Assembly: GCA_028284185.1 (NCBI GenBank)
Contig: JANQSG010000018.1
Location: forward strand, 365,642 to 429,641
Reading direction: 5' to 3'
From: Kangiella sp.
Lineage (GTDB): Bacteria; Pseudomonadota; Gammaproteobacteria; Enterobacterales; Kangiellaceae
Length of the DNA: 64,000 nt
A program made the translations under genes and the position numbers. A model generated the notes under the pieces. The model was not told the origin of the DNA and searched no databases. It was given only the letters and a program-made list of their open reading frames with translations. This document shows, in pieces, positions 35,017 through 44,535 of the stretch; within the stretch, counting starts at the first letter, position 1, and each line of letters opens with the position of its first letter.

Positions 35017-37395
35017 ATGGCTAAGGTTAAAGTAGCAAAAGGTAAAAATTTACTAAGCTTTTTTATACCTGCTTTAGCAATAGGTGCGGTACTAATGTTG
35101 TTGGCAGGAGCTGCTTTTTATGCTTTTGGCTATCAAAAACCATTGGAAGAGCAGGCTGCTTTTTACTTGCAGTCATCTGCCGATGAAAAGGCACAGCAGG
35201 TTTCAGCTAAACTTAAAGCGCTACAAGCTTCTATCAATAATACGGCGCAAGAGCATGTTAGTGATGCTGAATTATTACAGACATTAAAAGAAAAATTCCC
35301 AGGAATTCAATCGGTTACAAGTTACAGCGAAGATGATTTAGCTGTTGATATGGCGGCGACTCCAGCAATAACTCACGTGACTCTAGAATTGTTCAGGCAG
35401 GTTTTGTCTGATGCTACGCCTCCACCAGAATTGATCCTAAAGGATGGAGTGGCGGAATACGTGGCTTTTATTACTAAGTCTGGTGCGGACAATCCTCAAT
35501 TAAGGTTGATAACCGTTGAACCACAACAATTAGCCAATATGTTTGGTTCTGTAACTGGACCAGTAGAGTTACAGCTGCTGCAGCATTTTAATGAAGGTAC
35601 TCACTTGGTGACTTCAACCAAAAGTCCGGCTTCAGAGAATGTGCTGGCTGAGTCACAAAAATTTGGTGCTAATTGGTCAGTGGCCGTTTCGCAGCAGGAT
35701 GGCGCTTTTAATCCTGACTTGAGTTTGCCGGTTATTTTATTTTTGGCCGCTATTGGTGCTTTACTAGTCACGGCATTATTACCTTATACGGCATTGAATA
35801 AGCAGCTTAAAACTGAAGCAAGACGTTTTATTCAAGGCGTAGTCAATAACCAAGTGCCTTCAAATTACAAGTTGGGTTTCTTTAATGAATTGGCAGCAAG
35901 CTATCGTCGCGTTCATGCTACCGAGGAAGAGGAAATCCAAGAAATTCCTGATGCTGTTTCGGCAATTGATGAGGATGAGGAAAGCAAGAAAAAAATGGAT
36001 GTTGATATGCTGAAAGTTGCACAACAGCTGTCACCGGAGATTTTCAGAGAATATGATATTCGTGGTATAGCAGGAAAAACCTTAACGGATGAAGTGGTTT
36101 ATACCTTAGGTCGTGCTATTGGTAGTGAAGCTTACGCGCGCGGTGAACAAAAAATAGTGGTTGCCAGAGATGGTCGTATTTCAAGCCCTCGCCTGCATGA
36201 GGCACTTGTTCAGGGTTTGATTTCGAGTGGTCGTGATGTGGTTAATTTAGGTATGACGGCAAGTCCAGTCATGTACTATGCTACTGATGCTTTAAAGGTG
36301 CGTTCAGGGGTGGTGTTAACTGGTAGCCATAATCCTGCTCAACACAATGGCCTGAAAATAGTCCTGGCTGGTGAAACCCTGTATGGACGTGATATTAAAG
36401 CGTTGTATAACCGAATTAAAGATAATGATTTCTTAAGCGGTAAAGGCCAGGCTAAAGAGCTGGAGTTTGATTTCAGTTATATAGAAGGCGTAGTTGCTGA
36501 TATAGAAGTTGCCAAGCCATTAAAAGTTGCTGTGGATTGTGGTAATGGCGTAACTGGTAATATAGTTCCACATTTGTTGCAGGCGCTTGGCTGTGAAGTT
36601 CTGGCTTTGCATACCGAGGTGGATGGTCACTTCCCTAATCACCATCCCGATCCGAATAAAGCTGCCAATCTACAGGATCTGATTGCTATGGTTCGCAAAG
36701 AACAGGCGGATATTGGCTTGGCATTTGATGGTGACGGTGATCGACTCGGGGTTGTCGATTCTAGTGGTAAAATAATCTGGACTGATCGAGTGATGATGTT
36801 ACTGGCTTCGGATGTATTATCACGCAATTTAGGGGCAGAAATTGTATATGACGTAAAATGTAGCCGCTATTTAGCGGATGTGATCCGCCAGAATAATGGT
36901 ATTCCGGTTATGTGGAAAACCGGCCACTCTTTGATGAAGGCCAAGATGCGTGAAACGGGTGCTTTATTTGGCGGTGAAGGTAGCGGTCATATTTATTACA
37001 AAGAGCGCTGGAATGGTTTTGATGATGCAATCTATGCTGCGGCGCGTTTGCTTGAATTGATTGCCAAAGACCCCCGCTCCTCAGAAGCTATTTTTGCGGG
37101 CTTCCCGGAAGGCGTAGCTTCGGAAGAAATTAATGTGCCAATATCGGATAAGGTAAAATTTAAATTAATAGATGCCTTATCGAAAAAAGTAAACTTTAAA
37201 GGCGCGAACCTTAATACGATTGATGGTGTTCGCGCTGAATATGAGCAAGGCTGGTTCCTGGCCAGAGCATCAAACACTACGCCGAGTATTGTGGTGAAGT
37301 TTGAAGCCGATGATGAAGTAGAGTTAGAGCGTTTAAAAAATATCCTGAGACAACAACTGGCTGTTGTTGCACCAAAATTAAAAGTTAATTTTTAA
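35017..37395 (+). CDS. algC: Membrane-anchored phosphomannomutase/phosphoglucomutase (AlgC type)
   Basis: 792-residue enzyme with an N-terminal extension. Helix 1 (about 13-38) and helix 2 (about 243-262) enclose a roughly 200-residue periplasmic segment, followed by a linker rich in Glu/Asp. The catalytic part starts near residue 340 (FREYDIRGIAG), with the phosphoserine loop TGSHNP near 436, the Mg-binding DGDGDR near 571 and the sugar-binding GGEGSGH. It interconverts 1- and 6-phosphates of mannose and glucose for LPS and exopolysaccharide. The anchored long form also occurs in pseudomonads; the periplasmic part has no assigned role. Confidence 0.94.
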   Translation: MAKVKVAKGKNLLSFFIPALAIGAVLMLLAGAAFYAFGYQKPLEEQAAFYLQSSADEKAQQVSAKLKALQASINNTAQEHVSDAELLQTLKEKFPGIQSVTSYSEDDLAVDMAATPAITHVTLELFRQVLSDATPPPELILKDGVAEYVAFITKSGADNPQLRLITVEPQQLANMFGSVTGPVELQLLQHFNEGTHLVTSTKSPASENVLAESQKFGANWSVAVSQQDGAFNPDLSLPVILFLAAIGALLVTALLPYTALNKQLKTEARRFIQGVVNNQVPSNYKLGFFNELAASYRRVHATEEEEIQEIPDAVSAIDEDEESKKKMDVDMLKVAQQLSPEIFREYDIRGIAGKTLTDEVVYTLGRAIGSEAYARGEQKIVVARDGRISSPRLHEALVQGLISSGRDVVNLGMTASPVMYYATDALKVRSGVVLTGSHNPAQHNGLKIVLAGETLYGRDIKALYNRIKDNDFLSGKGQAKELEFDFSYIEGVVADIEVAKPLKVAVDCGNGVTGNIVPHLLQALGCEVLALHTEVDGHFPNHHPDPNKAANLQDLIAMVRKEQADIGLAFDGDGDRLGVVDSSGKIIWTDRVMMLLASDVLSRNLGAEIVYDVKCSRYLADVIRQNNGIPVMWKTGHSLMKAKMRETGALFGGEGSGHIYYKERWNGFDDAIYAAARLLELIAKDPRSSEAIFAGFPEGVASEEINVPISDKVKFKLIDALSKKVNFKGANLNTIDGVRAEYEQGWFLARASNTTPSIVVKFEADDEVELERLKNILRQQLAVVAPKLKVNF

Positions 37396-37413
37396 AATAA
37401 GAGTTACTGATTA

Positions 37414-38001
37414 ATGACCATGACTAAAAAATCGAGTAAACGTAAAGAGCAGATACTGCAATCGTTGGCCTCAATGTTGGAAAAGGAGCCAGGCGCGCGT
37501 ATTACCACTTCTAAACTTGCTCAGGAAGTAGGGGTTTCTGAGGCTGCACTTTACCGCCATTTCCCCAGTAAAGCTCGTATGTTTGAGGGGTTAATAGAAT
37601 TCGCGGAGCAGGAGTTATTTTCCCGTATCAATTTAATATCCAAAGAAAGTGAGGCGCTGGAGTGGCAATGCCAGCAGATTTTAACGTTGCTTTTGACCTT
37701 TGCCGGACGCAACCCGGGAATCAGTCGTTTATTAACAGGAGAAGCCTTGACTGGAGAGCATGAACGATTAAGAGGGCGCATTAGCCAATTATTTAATCGA
37801 ATAGAAACCCACGTTAAGCAATTGTTTCGTCAGGCAGAAATTAGCAGTAATCAAAAATATTTACCGGATGCTTCAAGTCGGGCGAATATACTCATAGCGT
37901 TTGCAGAAGGGCGTATTCAACAATATGTGAGAACTAATTTTTTGCAGTCGCCATTAGCTAATTGGGAAGATGAATGGCAACTGCTAAAAAATATTTGTTA
38001 A
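37414..38001 (+). CDS. slmA: Nucleoid occlusion factor SlmA (TetR family)
   Basis: 195-residue TetR-fold protein that binds SBS sites on the chromosome and blocks FtsZ assembly over the nucleoid. N-terminal helix-turn-helix at about 27-60 ([34 protein letters not shown]), identical in layout to SlmA. The C-terminal part has [21 protein letters not shown], a strong SlmA signature. It lies after algC, 18 bases apart, in the coaBC-algC-slmA-pyrE neighbourhood typical for the gene. Confidence 0.93.
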   Translation: MTMTKKSSKRKEQILQSLASMLEKEPGARITTSKLAQEVGVSEAALYRHFPSKARMFEGLIEFAEQELFSRINLISKESEALEWQCQQILTLLLTFAGRNPGISRLLTGEALTGEHERLRGRISQLFNRIETHVKQLFRQAEISSNQKYLPDASSRANILIAFAEGRIQQYVRTNFLQSPLANWEDEWQLLKNIC

Positions 38002-38020
38002 TAATTGATTATTAAAGCGC

Positions 38021-38992
38021 TTAATTATTTTCGGTTAGGTAATCAATAAACTTTTGTTTAATAGCAGCAACCGCACTACCTGCACACCTTTTATTGCCTT
38101 CCTGTGAGTCATGACAGTCCACGGCAATTAAAATATTCATGGCTTCTGCTTCATTTTTTTGTGGGACTCTGGTAATGGTTAAAGCAATTTCATCTTCAGC
38201 TAAAGGTTTTTGGCTGACAATGAGCGTATTAGTAACGATAGATAGTGGTCTGGAAGCATTTTTGTGGGCAAAAACCTGAGCGTGACTCCAGGCTTTATCG
38301 CATTGAATTTGCGTATCACAATTATAAACATCATTAAGCTCCACCAGATTTGGATCGCGCAAAGAATTTCTAACAAATTGTTCGGCTTTTAATTCCTGAA
38401 AGCGAATACGATCTTTCTGGAACTGTTCCTCTATATCAGAAATTTGTTTGTTATAACGTTTAACTGAATCACTATTTGCATCGAGTTGATTTTTGATCGC
38501 AGCAATTTCATACAAAGTTGCTTCAGGTACTTTTCTGCCTCGACGCTCATAATCCGCAGCACGCTTTTCCTGTTTCTGCAATTTACGTTCAAGGGATTTG
38601 GTATGATTATCGACAATTCGAAGGTTGATTCTAAGTGTTGCAGTTTGACTGGTTTTAGTCCGCTCAATATCTTCAACTGATTGGTATTGGCGCATTAAAA
38701 GAGTATCTCTTTGCCGTTCTTTGCGACGCTGCTCTGCTTGCGTTGCTAATTGTTCCTGACGCAGCTGCTCTGCTCTGCGTTCTTCACGGGTCATTTCGGG
38801 GGCAACTTTTTGAATCAATCTACCAGTATCGCTGATAACTTCATAACCACGTTTGACAGCTTCCGTGGGTAAATAGTCCTTTACCACTACTTTGCCGTCA
38901 TTATCTTTATAGCGATAATAGTTTTTGGCAAAAACAGTGTGAGAAAAGGCTAGCATTGAAATCAGAAAGATGAATGGTACAGCTGATCTCAT
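38021..38992 (-). CDS. Secreted DUF4124 protein with coiled coil
   Basis: 323-residue exported protein. Signal peptide to about Ala22 (VFA), then a DUF4124 domain (about 23-65: YYRYKDNDGKVVVKDYLP), which is common in envelope proteins. Residues about 70-210 are charged and helical and probably coiled coil (Arg/Gln/Glu rich). A C-terminal globular part has two pairs of cysteines (CDTQIQC and CHDSQEGNKRC). Its function is unknown. It is on the opposite strand to slmA and abuts pyrE, which is 5 bases upstream, so it is probably co-transcribed with pyrE. Confidence 0.8.
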   Translation of the reverse strand: MRSAVPFIFLISMLAFSHTVFAKNYYRYKDNDGKVVVKDYLPTEAVKRGYEVISDTGRLIQKVAPEMTREERRAEQLRQEQLATQAEQRRKERQRDTLLMRQYQSVEDIERTKTSQTATLRINLRIVDNHTKSLERKLQKQEKRAADYERRGRKVPEATLYEIAAIKNQLDANSDSVKRYNKQISDIEEQFQKDRIRFQELKAEQFVRNSLRDPNLVELNDVYNCDTQIQCDKAWSHAQVFAHKNASRPLSIVTNTLIVSQKPLAEDEIALTITRVPQKNEAEAMNILIAVDCHDSQEGNKRCAGSAVAAIKQKFIDYLTENN

Positions 38993-38997
38993 ATAAA

Positions 38998-39651
38998 TTA
39001 CACTCCGTAAACTTCTCGATATTGAACTACTCTATCATAAAACTCATTAAGCAATGGGTCCTGTTTCAAATAACTAATGAGATCTGATAGCTTAATAATA
39101 GAATAAACTGGTATCTGGTAATCCCGTTCGACTTCCTGAACTGCTGATAGTTCGGCTTGACCTTTTTCCTGGCGGTCAAGAGCAATTAAAACGCCGACAG
39201 GGTTGGCTCCGTTCACTTTGATAATGTCAATCGCTTCACGAATGGCGGTTCCTGCAGAGATCACATCATCCAGAATTAATACATCGCCGCTTAAAGTACT
39301 CCCGACTATATTACCGCCTTCGCCATGCTCCTTCTTTTCTTTACGGTTAAAGCAGTAAGGCGTGTTGATATTATGTGCATCTGAAAGTGCAATTGCGGCG
39401 GCGCTGACAAGAGGAATGCCTTTGTACGCAGGGCCAAATAATACATCAAACTGCAGGCCATGATTGACAATAGTTTGTGCATAACATTTGCCTAATTGTG
39501 CCAAATCGTAACCACTGTCAAACAAGCCAGTGTTAAAAAAGTAAGGGCTTAAGCGGCCACTTTTTAAGGTGAACTCACCAAATTTCAACACGTTTTTACT
39601 TAAGGCCAGCTCAATAAATTGGTTCTGATAGGGCAATAGTGAGTTTTGCAT
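38998..39651 (-). CDS. pyrE: Orotate phosphoribosyltransferase
   Basis: 217-residue pyrimidine-synthesis enzyme joining orotate to PRPP to make OMP. The N-terminus [20 protein letters not shown] and [11 protein letters not shown] are typical, as are [22 protein letters not shown] and the PRPP loop [14 protein letters not shown] chose the ATG at 39651; the frame is open upstream to 39753, but the added 34 residues have no counterpart in the family. The usual argB/dut neighbours are absent. Confidence 0.95.
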   Translation of the reverse strand: MQNSLLPYQNQFIELALSKNVLKFGEFTLKSGRLSPYFFNTGLFDSGYDLAQLGKCYAQTIVNHGLQFDVLFGPAYKGIPLVSAAAIALSDAHNINTPYCFNRKEKKEHGEGGNIVGSTLSGDVLILDDVISAGTAIREAIDIIKVNGANPVGVLIALDRQEKGQAELSAVQEVERDYQIPVYSIIKLSDLISYLKQDPLLNEFYDRVVQYREVYGV

Positions 39652-39753
39652 AAGTCCAGGATAAGAGATGTTAACTGAATATAAGATTAATGATAACCAG
39701 TATTTGTTAAAAAACAAACTGTTAGCATAAAATCTACTGCTTTTTAAAAGCAT

Positions 39754-39780
39754 AAAAAAAGGCAGCTATCAAAGCTGCCT
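39754..39780 (-). terminator. Terminator after the S8 peptidase gene
   Basis: On the minus strand AAGGCAGC and GCTGCCTT pair around a short loop and are followed by seven T. It is between the peptidase stop and pyrE. Confidence 0.87.
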
Positions 39781-39802
39781 TAATTAGTACTTGGTTATAA
39801 TG

Positions 39803-41959
39803 TTACTTGAAAGTTAATGTCCAAGAGTCAATATAACCGGTATCACCGCTAGCACTATCTTGTACTTGCAGCTTCCAGGTACCGTTACCGCTATTGTTTA
39901 CTGCGCTTGCGCCAATAGAGTAAGTTGTGTTGATATCGTCTGCACTACCGCCAGTACGGTTATGCAAGGTTGCAGACTTACCATCTGGAGCGATGATTTT
40001 AACGGTTAAGTCACCGATATAAGTATGTTTGATATCTACTTTAATATCGATATCGCCAATACTCGTGCGACCGGATACGTTTACAGAGCTAGAAACCGTT
40101 CTATTATCACTGATAGTCACGTTAGTATTGTTAGTGACTGAGTCTGTACCACCGCCTGGAGGAGGTGTGGTTTGCTCAGTGTAATCAGCTACCAGACTAA
40201 CGCCTGAATATGAACTGTAACCACGCAACATTACATGGTAAGTGCCTGCTTGTGTAGTAGCGTAAGTACAGGACTCAACGTTACCATTCTTATAAGGTCT
40301 GCATTGACCGGTTGTACCTGCGGAAACAGTCGGTTCACTACCAAATTTCACATACAGATCAGCATCACCAGTACCGCCTGACATATTAAAGGTCACATTA
40401 GTTGCACCTGCAGGAACGTCAAAAGTGAAGCGAGTTTCAGAATCTTTTGCGCCACTTAGTCCTGTTTTAGCAACACCTTTAGTTAAGCTATTGTTGCCTG
40501 GAGGTGGAGGAGGTGGATTACCGCCGCCTTGTGCTGCATCTACCGCTGCACGTGCATCAATGATACCTGCACCACAGTTTGAAGTAGAGCAAGTAGACCC
40601 TGAAGGGAAAGAACGAGCCGTATCTTTAAGAATCGTCTCAACTTCATCAGGAGTTAAGTTAGGATTAACTGAAAACATTAATGCTGCAACGCCAGCTACG
40701 TGAGGAGCTGCCATTGAAGTACCTGCTGAATATGCATAGTTATCAGCGCCTGGAGTTGTGGTACCGGCATTTTTAGTAGAAGCAACGCCGTCAGCACCAC
40801 CCATGCCGCCTGGAGCTGCTACGTCGATGCTAGCACCAAAGTTTGAATAAGTTGCACGATTACCATTACGATCTGTTGCAGCGATGTTGATAACGCCATT
40901 ACAACTTGCTGGAGTGAAACCTGATGCATTTGCATTAGAGTTACCAGCAGCAACTACTACCACAGCGCCATTAGCGCGTGCTGAGTTAATGGCGTTTTGA
41001 GTAACGCTTGCGCAAGAGCTAGGTCCACCCAAAGACATATTAATAACTTTAGCTGGGTTAGGGTTAGCAGGAATACCTGATACAGAACCACCAGCTGCCC
41101 ATACGATAGCATCCGCAATATCAGAAGTAGAACCACCGCAACGACCTAATACACGCAATGGAACAACTTTAGCGCCGTATGCAACACCAGCAACACCAGT
41201 ATTATTGTTAGTTACTGCTGCAACCGTACCTGCTACGTGAGTACCATGCCATGATGAATTTGTAGCTGATGGATTGCCGCAAATGTTTGCTGACTCAATC
41301 CAATCACCTTCATCACGAGCATCTGAGTCGCGACCATTACCATCACGAGCTGCAGTTGAGCTTGAAATAAAATCATAACCGCCAACGATGTTCGCTGCTA
41401 AATCGACGTGTGGGCGATAACCCGTATCCAATACTGCAACATTTACGCCTGAACCATTGGTAACATCCCAAGCTGCAGGTGCGTTAATACCGCCGGTTGC
41501 ATCAGAATAGTGCCATTGAACTCCATAGTGGGTATCGTTTGGTGTTAGTAAAGGCTTCATCATACGGTCAACTTCAACTTCATAACCTTGAGCACGTAAT
41601 TTAGCTGCCATACGCTCTAATTGAGCGACGGACTTCATGCCGTTAAAGTTAAGAACCTGTGCGCCGTTAAACATGAAGCGTTTATGCTTGGCATTAGTGC
41701 CCATAATAGCATTTAATTTATTTACTGCTTTAGTGCTGGCCATAGTTTGCATGGCCTTTGTATTAGCTTGTACGCCAGGTTTTCTAACGATTAGACCTGG
41801 TGCCATTTCTACTTTTTGTGCAATTGCGCGGAATCTATCCAAGTCAAAGCCAGGCTCATCGCTGTTATCATGGTAATATTGAGATGCTATCACCGGCGTA
41901 GCTGCCAATGCGCAAGACACAGCTATAGGTGCCAAAGCCTTATTAAAAGGTTTTTTCAT
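39803..41959 (-). CDS. Secreted subtilisin-family serine peptidase (S8) with PPC and P domains
   Basis: 718-residue extracellular protease. Signal peptide to about Ala25, then a propeptide (to about 140) that probably folds the enzyme. The S8 catalytic triad is Asp178 (VAVLDTGY), His238 (HGTHVAGT; the first His) and Ser415 (GTSMAAPH), with the oxyanion Asn in AAGNSN. Proline linkers separate a PPC domain (about 490-595) and a proprotein-convertase P domain (about 605-718, ending GYIDSWTLTFK). Several Cys in the catalytic and PPC domains suggest disulfides. A strong TTAGGAG ribosome site precedes the ATG. It is likely released through type II secretion (inference). Confidence 0.95.
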   Translation of the reverse strand: MKKPFNKALAPIAVSCALAATPVIASQYYHDNSDEPGFDLDRFRAIAQKVEMAPGLIVRKPGVQANTKAMQTMASTKAVNKLNAIMGTNAKHKRFMFNGAQVLNFNGMKSVAQLERMAAKLRAQGYEVEVDRMMKPLLTPNDTHYGVQWHYSDATGGINAPAAWDVTNGSGVNVAVLDTGYRPHVDLAANIVGGYDFISSSTAARDGNGRDSDARDEGDWIESANICGNPSATNSSWHGTHVAGTVAAVTNNNTGVAGVAYGAKVVPLRVLGRCGGSTSDIADAIVWAAGGSVSGIPANPNPAKVINMSLGGPSSCASVTQNAINSARANGAVVVVAAGNSNANASGFTPASCNGVINIAATDRNGNRATYSNFGASIDVAAPGGMGGADGVASTKNAGTTTPGADNYAYSAGTSMAAPHVAGVAALMFSVNPNLTPDEVETILKDTARSFPSGSTCSTSNCGAGIIDARAAVDAAQGGGNPPPPPPGNNSLTKGVAKTGLSGAKDSETRFTFDVPAGATNVTFNMSGGTGDADLYVKFGSEPTVSAGTTGQCRPYKNGNVESCTYATTQAGTYHVMLRGYSSYSGVSLVADYTEQTTPPPGGGTDSVTNNTNVTISDNRTVSSSVNVSGRTSIGDIDIKVDIKHTYIGDLTVKIIAPDGKSATLHNRTGGSADDINTTYSIGASAVNNSGNGTWKLQVQDSASGDTGYIDSWTLTFK

Positions 41960-41992
41960 TTATTTAACTCCTAAGATTAGAGACTACCCCAT

Positions 41993-42006
41993 GAGGTTGA
42001 AACCTC
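41993..42006. repeat. Small palindrome in the peptidase leader
   Basis: GAGGTT and AACCTC form a 6-bp stem with a 2-base centre, about 35 bases upstream of the peptidase ATG on the minus strand. It could be a leader hairpin or operator; there is no further evidence. Confidence 0.35.
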
Positions 42007-42213
42007 GTGAATGACGCATGACCAAAACTAATTCCTAATGTAATATTTTTATGGTCTTGATGATGCGATTGCTGGAATATACAGTATTACTAAAAGTTAT
42101 ATGTGAATTAGGTCACACTTATACAAAAGAGAACAAAAATAATTGAGATGAAAGGTGATTTCAGATAAATAAAACTTATTTGAACAAATGCTAAATTAGC
42201 ACTTACTTATATG

Positions 42214-42483
42214 CTAGATAAACTCCAGGGCAATAATTTTTTCTTCGATACGGACGACTTTCATATCATGCAGAACCATTTTGCTTTGTTCTTCACCTAA
42301 AATTCCATCAATATGCACCTTAACATCACTGCCAATATCCAGGTTGGCATTTTCATTGTTTCTTACCAAAATGCCGCCTTCAGAGAGATCCAGGCTTTCT
42401 GTTAGAAAGACCTGGGAGTCCTGTTGCCGAATGGCAACCGGTAAGCTGATATTAACGCGGTTAAAGCGACGTGAATTTTCCAT
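42214..42483 (-). CDS. PilZ domain protein
   Basis: 89-residue single-domain PilZ protein, a likely cyclic di-GMP receptor. The RRFNRV segment near the start gives the RxxxR motif, and DLSEGG matches D/NxSxxG; the rest is a beta-barrel ending in MKVVRIEEKIIALEFI. The ATG at 42483 is preferred because AGGA lies 5 bases upstream. It is a separate gene downstream of rsmA, where apaG is usual. No cyclase is adjacent, so its target is unknown. Confidence 0.85.
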   Translation of the reverse strand: MENSRRFNRVNISLPVAIRQQDSQVFLTESLDLSEGGILVRNNENANLDIGSDVKVHIDGILGEEQSKMVLHDMKVVRIEEKIIALEFI

Positions 42484-42706
42484 AATTCCTATATTCTGCA
42501 TTTTCATTGGATATCTAAAGTTTTACTTTCTCCTGAAAATTATCTTAAATCAAGAAATATCCGCTTGTAAAGAAAAATGTGATGAGTTTCTCATTATTAT
42601 AATTTCAAAGACTTAACCTGTAGTTTTGTTATCTATTAGTTTAATTTTTGCTAATTTTTTGATGGCTTTGACAAAATTTGTCAATTTCGGGATAGATAAA
42701 AGTGCT

Positions 42707-43513
42707 TTAAAGCTTATTTTCGATTAAATTAGTTAGGGTTAAATAATCTTCAACAGTTAAAGTTTCTGGTCGGGCAGAGGGCTCTATTTTTAGTAATTCA
42801 AAGTCTGTTTCACAGAGCCAGTGTTTTAAGTTGTTGCGAATGGTTTTTCGTCTTTGATTAAAGCTTTCAGTGACGACTTTCGCCAGTAATTGTTCCTTGA
42901 CTGGCTTTAATGGTTGAATGGACCGTGGCATTAATCGAACAATGGCTGAATTGACTTTGGGCGCTGGCTGAAAAGCACCGGGCGGTACCGTAAACAGCAT
43001 TTGTGTCTCACAGTGATATTGACTCATAACGCTTAAACGGCCATAGGCTTTGGTTGATGGCTCGGCGCAAATACGCTCAACCACTTCCCTTTGCAGCATA
43101 AAATACATGTCCTGAATATGTGTTTTATATTGCAATAAATGGAAAATGAGTGGAGTGGATATGTTGTAAGGTAAATTACCCACAATTCTTAGTTTCTGTT
43201 TATTTTCAGAATTAACCAGACTGGCAAAATCAAATTTCAAAGCATCACAATGATGAATCTGAAAATTGTTTGCGTCAGCAAATTTTGTTTGCAAGCGCGG
43301 GATCAGATCCCTATCAAGTTCAACAACGTTTAGTGAAGCAACTTTGTCTAGCAATAATTCGGTGATAGCTCCAAGTCCAGGGCCAATTTCTACCATCTGG
43401 TCTTGTGGTTGAGGAGCGATCGAGTCAACGATACGGTTAATATAATAGGGTTCAGCGAGAAAGTTTTGCCCGAAACGTTTGCGCGCCTGGTGTCCTTGTA
43501 CAATTTTGCTCAT
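42707..43513 (-). CDS. rsmA: 16S rRNA (adenine1518/1519-N6)-dimethyltransferase RsmA (KsgA)
   Basis: 268-residue SAM-dependent enzyme that dimethylates two adjacent adenines in the 16S 3' hairpin late in 30S assembly. It shows ARKRFGQNFL, the SAM motif VEIGPGLGAIT, a VELDRDLI acidic loop and the catalytic NLPYNIS. The C-terminal helical domain with RRKTIRNNLK is normal. It overlaps pdxA by one base and ends the lptD-surA-pdxA-rsmA operon; apaG and apaH do not follow. Confidence 0.97.
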   Translation of the reverse strand: MSKIVQGHQARKRFGQNFLAEPYYINRIVDSIAPQPQDQMVEIGPGLGAITELLLDKVASLNVVELDRDLIPRLQTKFADANNFQIHHCDALKFDFASLVNSENKQKLRIVGNLPYNISTPLIFHLLQYKTHIQDMYFMLQREVVERICAEPSTKAYGRLSVMSQYHCETQMLFTVPPGAFQPAPKVNSAIVRLMPRSIQPLKPVKEQLLAKVVTESFNQRRKTIRNNLKHWLCETDFELLKIEPSARPETLTVEDYLTLTNLIENKL

Positions 43514-44511
43514 TAATCCTTATCTCTTGAAGCGATTAATTCGATGGTAGTTTTTAAGGCATAACGCATACTGCCAATGTCCGCCTGATTTTTGCCTGCA
43601 ATGTCCAGTCCAGTGCCATGATCCACTGAGGTGCGAATAAAAGGTAACCCCAGAGTCAAATTAATGGCTTCGCCAAAGCCTTTATACTTTAATGCTGGCA
43701 AGCCCTGATCATGGTACATGGCCAGTATGCAATCTACCTGTTCGACTAAACTGGGCTTAAAGCCGCTATCCGCAGGAACCGGGCCAATCAGGTCGGCATT
43801 TAGTTGATCTTTCAGCTTATTGAGAGTCGGTATTATGATATCCAACTCTTCTCGCCCCAGATGACCATCTTCACCAGCATGAGGGTTGAGTCCCAGGAGC
43901 ATAATCCTGGGTCTGGCCAAGCCGAATTTGGATTGCATATCGTCCGTTAATATGCGTAAAATTTGGGTTAATAACTCTGGCGTTATTGCTGCTGCAACCT
44001 GGCTTAAAGGTAAGTGAGTAGTTGCTAACGCTACTCGTAAACCTTCGGTGGCCAGCATCATTACTACCTTATCTACCTTTGCCTTTTGCGCAAAAAATTC
44101 GGTATGACCGGAAAAGGTTAAACCCTTTTTGGAAGTCTGATTTAAAACACCTTTATGTACAGGTCCGGTTAAAATAGCATCAACTACACCCGACAACGCC
44201 ATATCTGCTGCGGTATTCAGAGTTGCCAGTACATAGTCTGAGTTAGCCGGATTTAGCTGTCCTGGGATCGCGGTTTCTGGCATGAGCTGATCAATAAGCC
44301 ATAAATGTCCTACCTGGTGCTGACTTGTTTGTCCGGTATAGGAAGTAAGTTTTAGAGGGAGCTTTAACCGAGCCGCCGTTTGCTCTAGTAAATTTTTACT
44401 GGCTATAACGATTAGTTGTACTGAACAAGCTTCTTGAGCCAGTTTTACAACAATTTCAGGCCCAATTCCCGCTGGTTCGCCAGCGGTGATCAGGATTTTT
44501 GGAGTTTTCAT
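43513..44511 (-). CDS. pdxA: 4-hydroxythreonine-4-phosphate dehydrogenase
   Basis: 332-residue NAD- and divalent-metal-dependent enzyme of pyridoxal phosphate synthesis. N-terminal ITAGEPAGIGPEI; a metal-ligand His in FSGHTEFFA; GLNPHAGEDGHLG with a second metal His; and AMYHDQGLPALK with the third. Length is standard. It lies between surA and rsmA, as in E. coli. Confidence 0.97.
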   Translation of the reverse strand: MKTPKILITAGEPAGIGPEIVVKLAQEACSVQLIVIASKNLLEQTAARLKLPLKLTSYTGQTSQHQVGHLWLIDQLMPETAIPGQLNPANSDYVLATLNTAADMALSGVVDAILTGPVHKGVLNQTSKKGLTFSGHTEFFAQKAKVDKVVMMLATEGLRVALATTHLPLSQVAAAITPELLTQILRILTDDMQSKFGLARPRIMLLGLNPHAGEDGHLGREELDIIIPTLNKLKDQLNADLIGPVPADSGFKPSLVEQVDCILAMYHDQGLPALKYKGFGEAINLTLGLPFIRTSVDHGTGLDIAGKNQADIGSMRYALKTTIELIASRDKD

Positions 44512-44535
44512 GGAGCAAGCTGAGTAAAGAATTAC

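Noticed and set aside
42668-42684. Perfect TTGACAAA/TTTGTCAA palindrome upstream of the PilZ gene
   Set aside because: It could be an operator or a -35 element, but no -10 box lies at a normal distance and no known regulator site matches it, so I left it out of the features.
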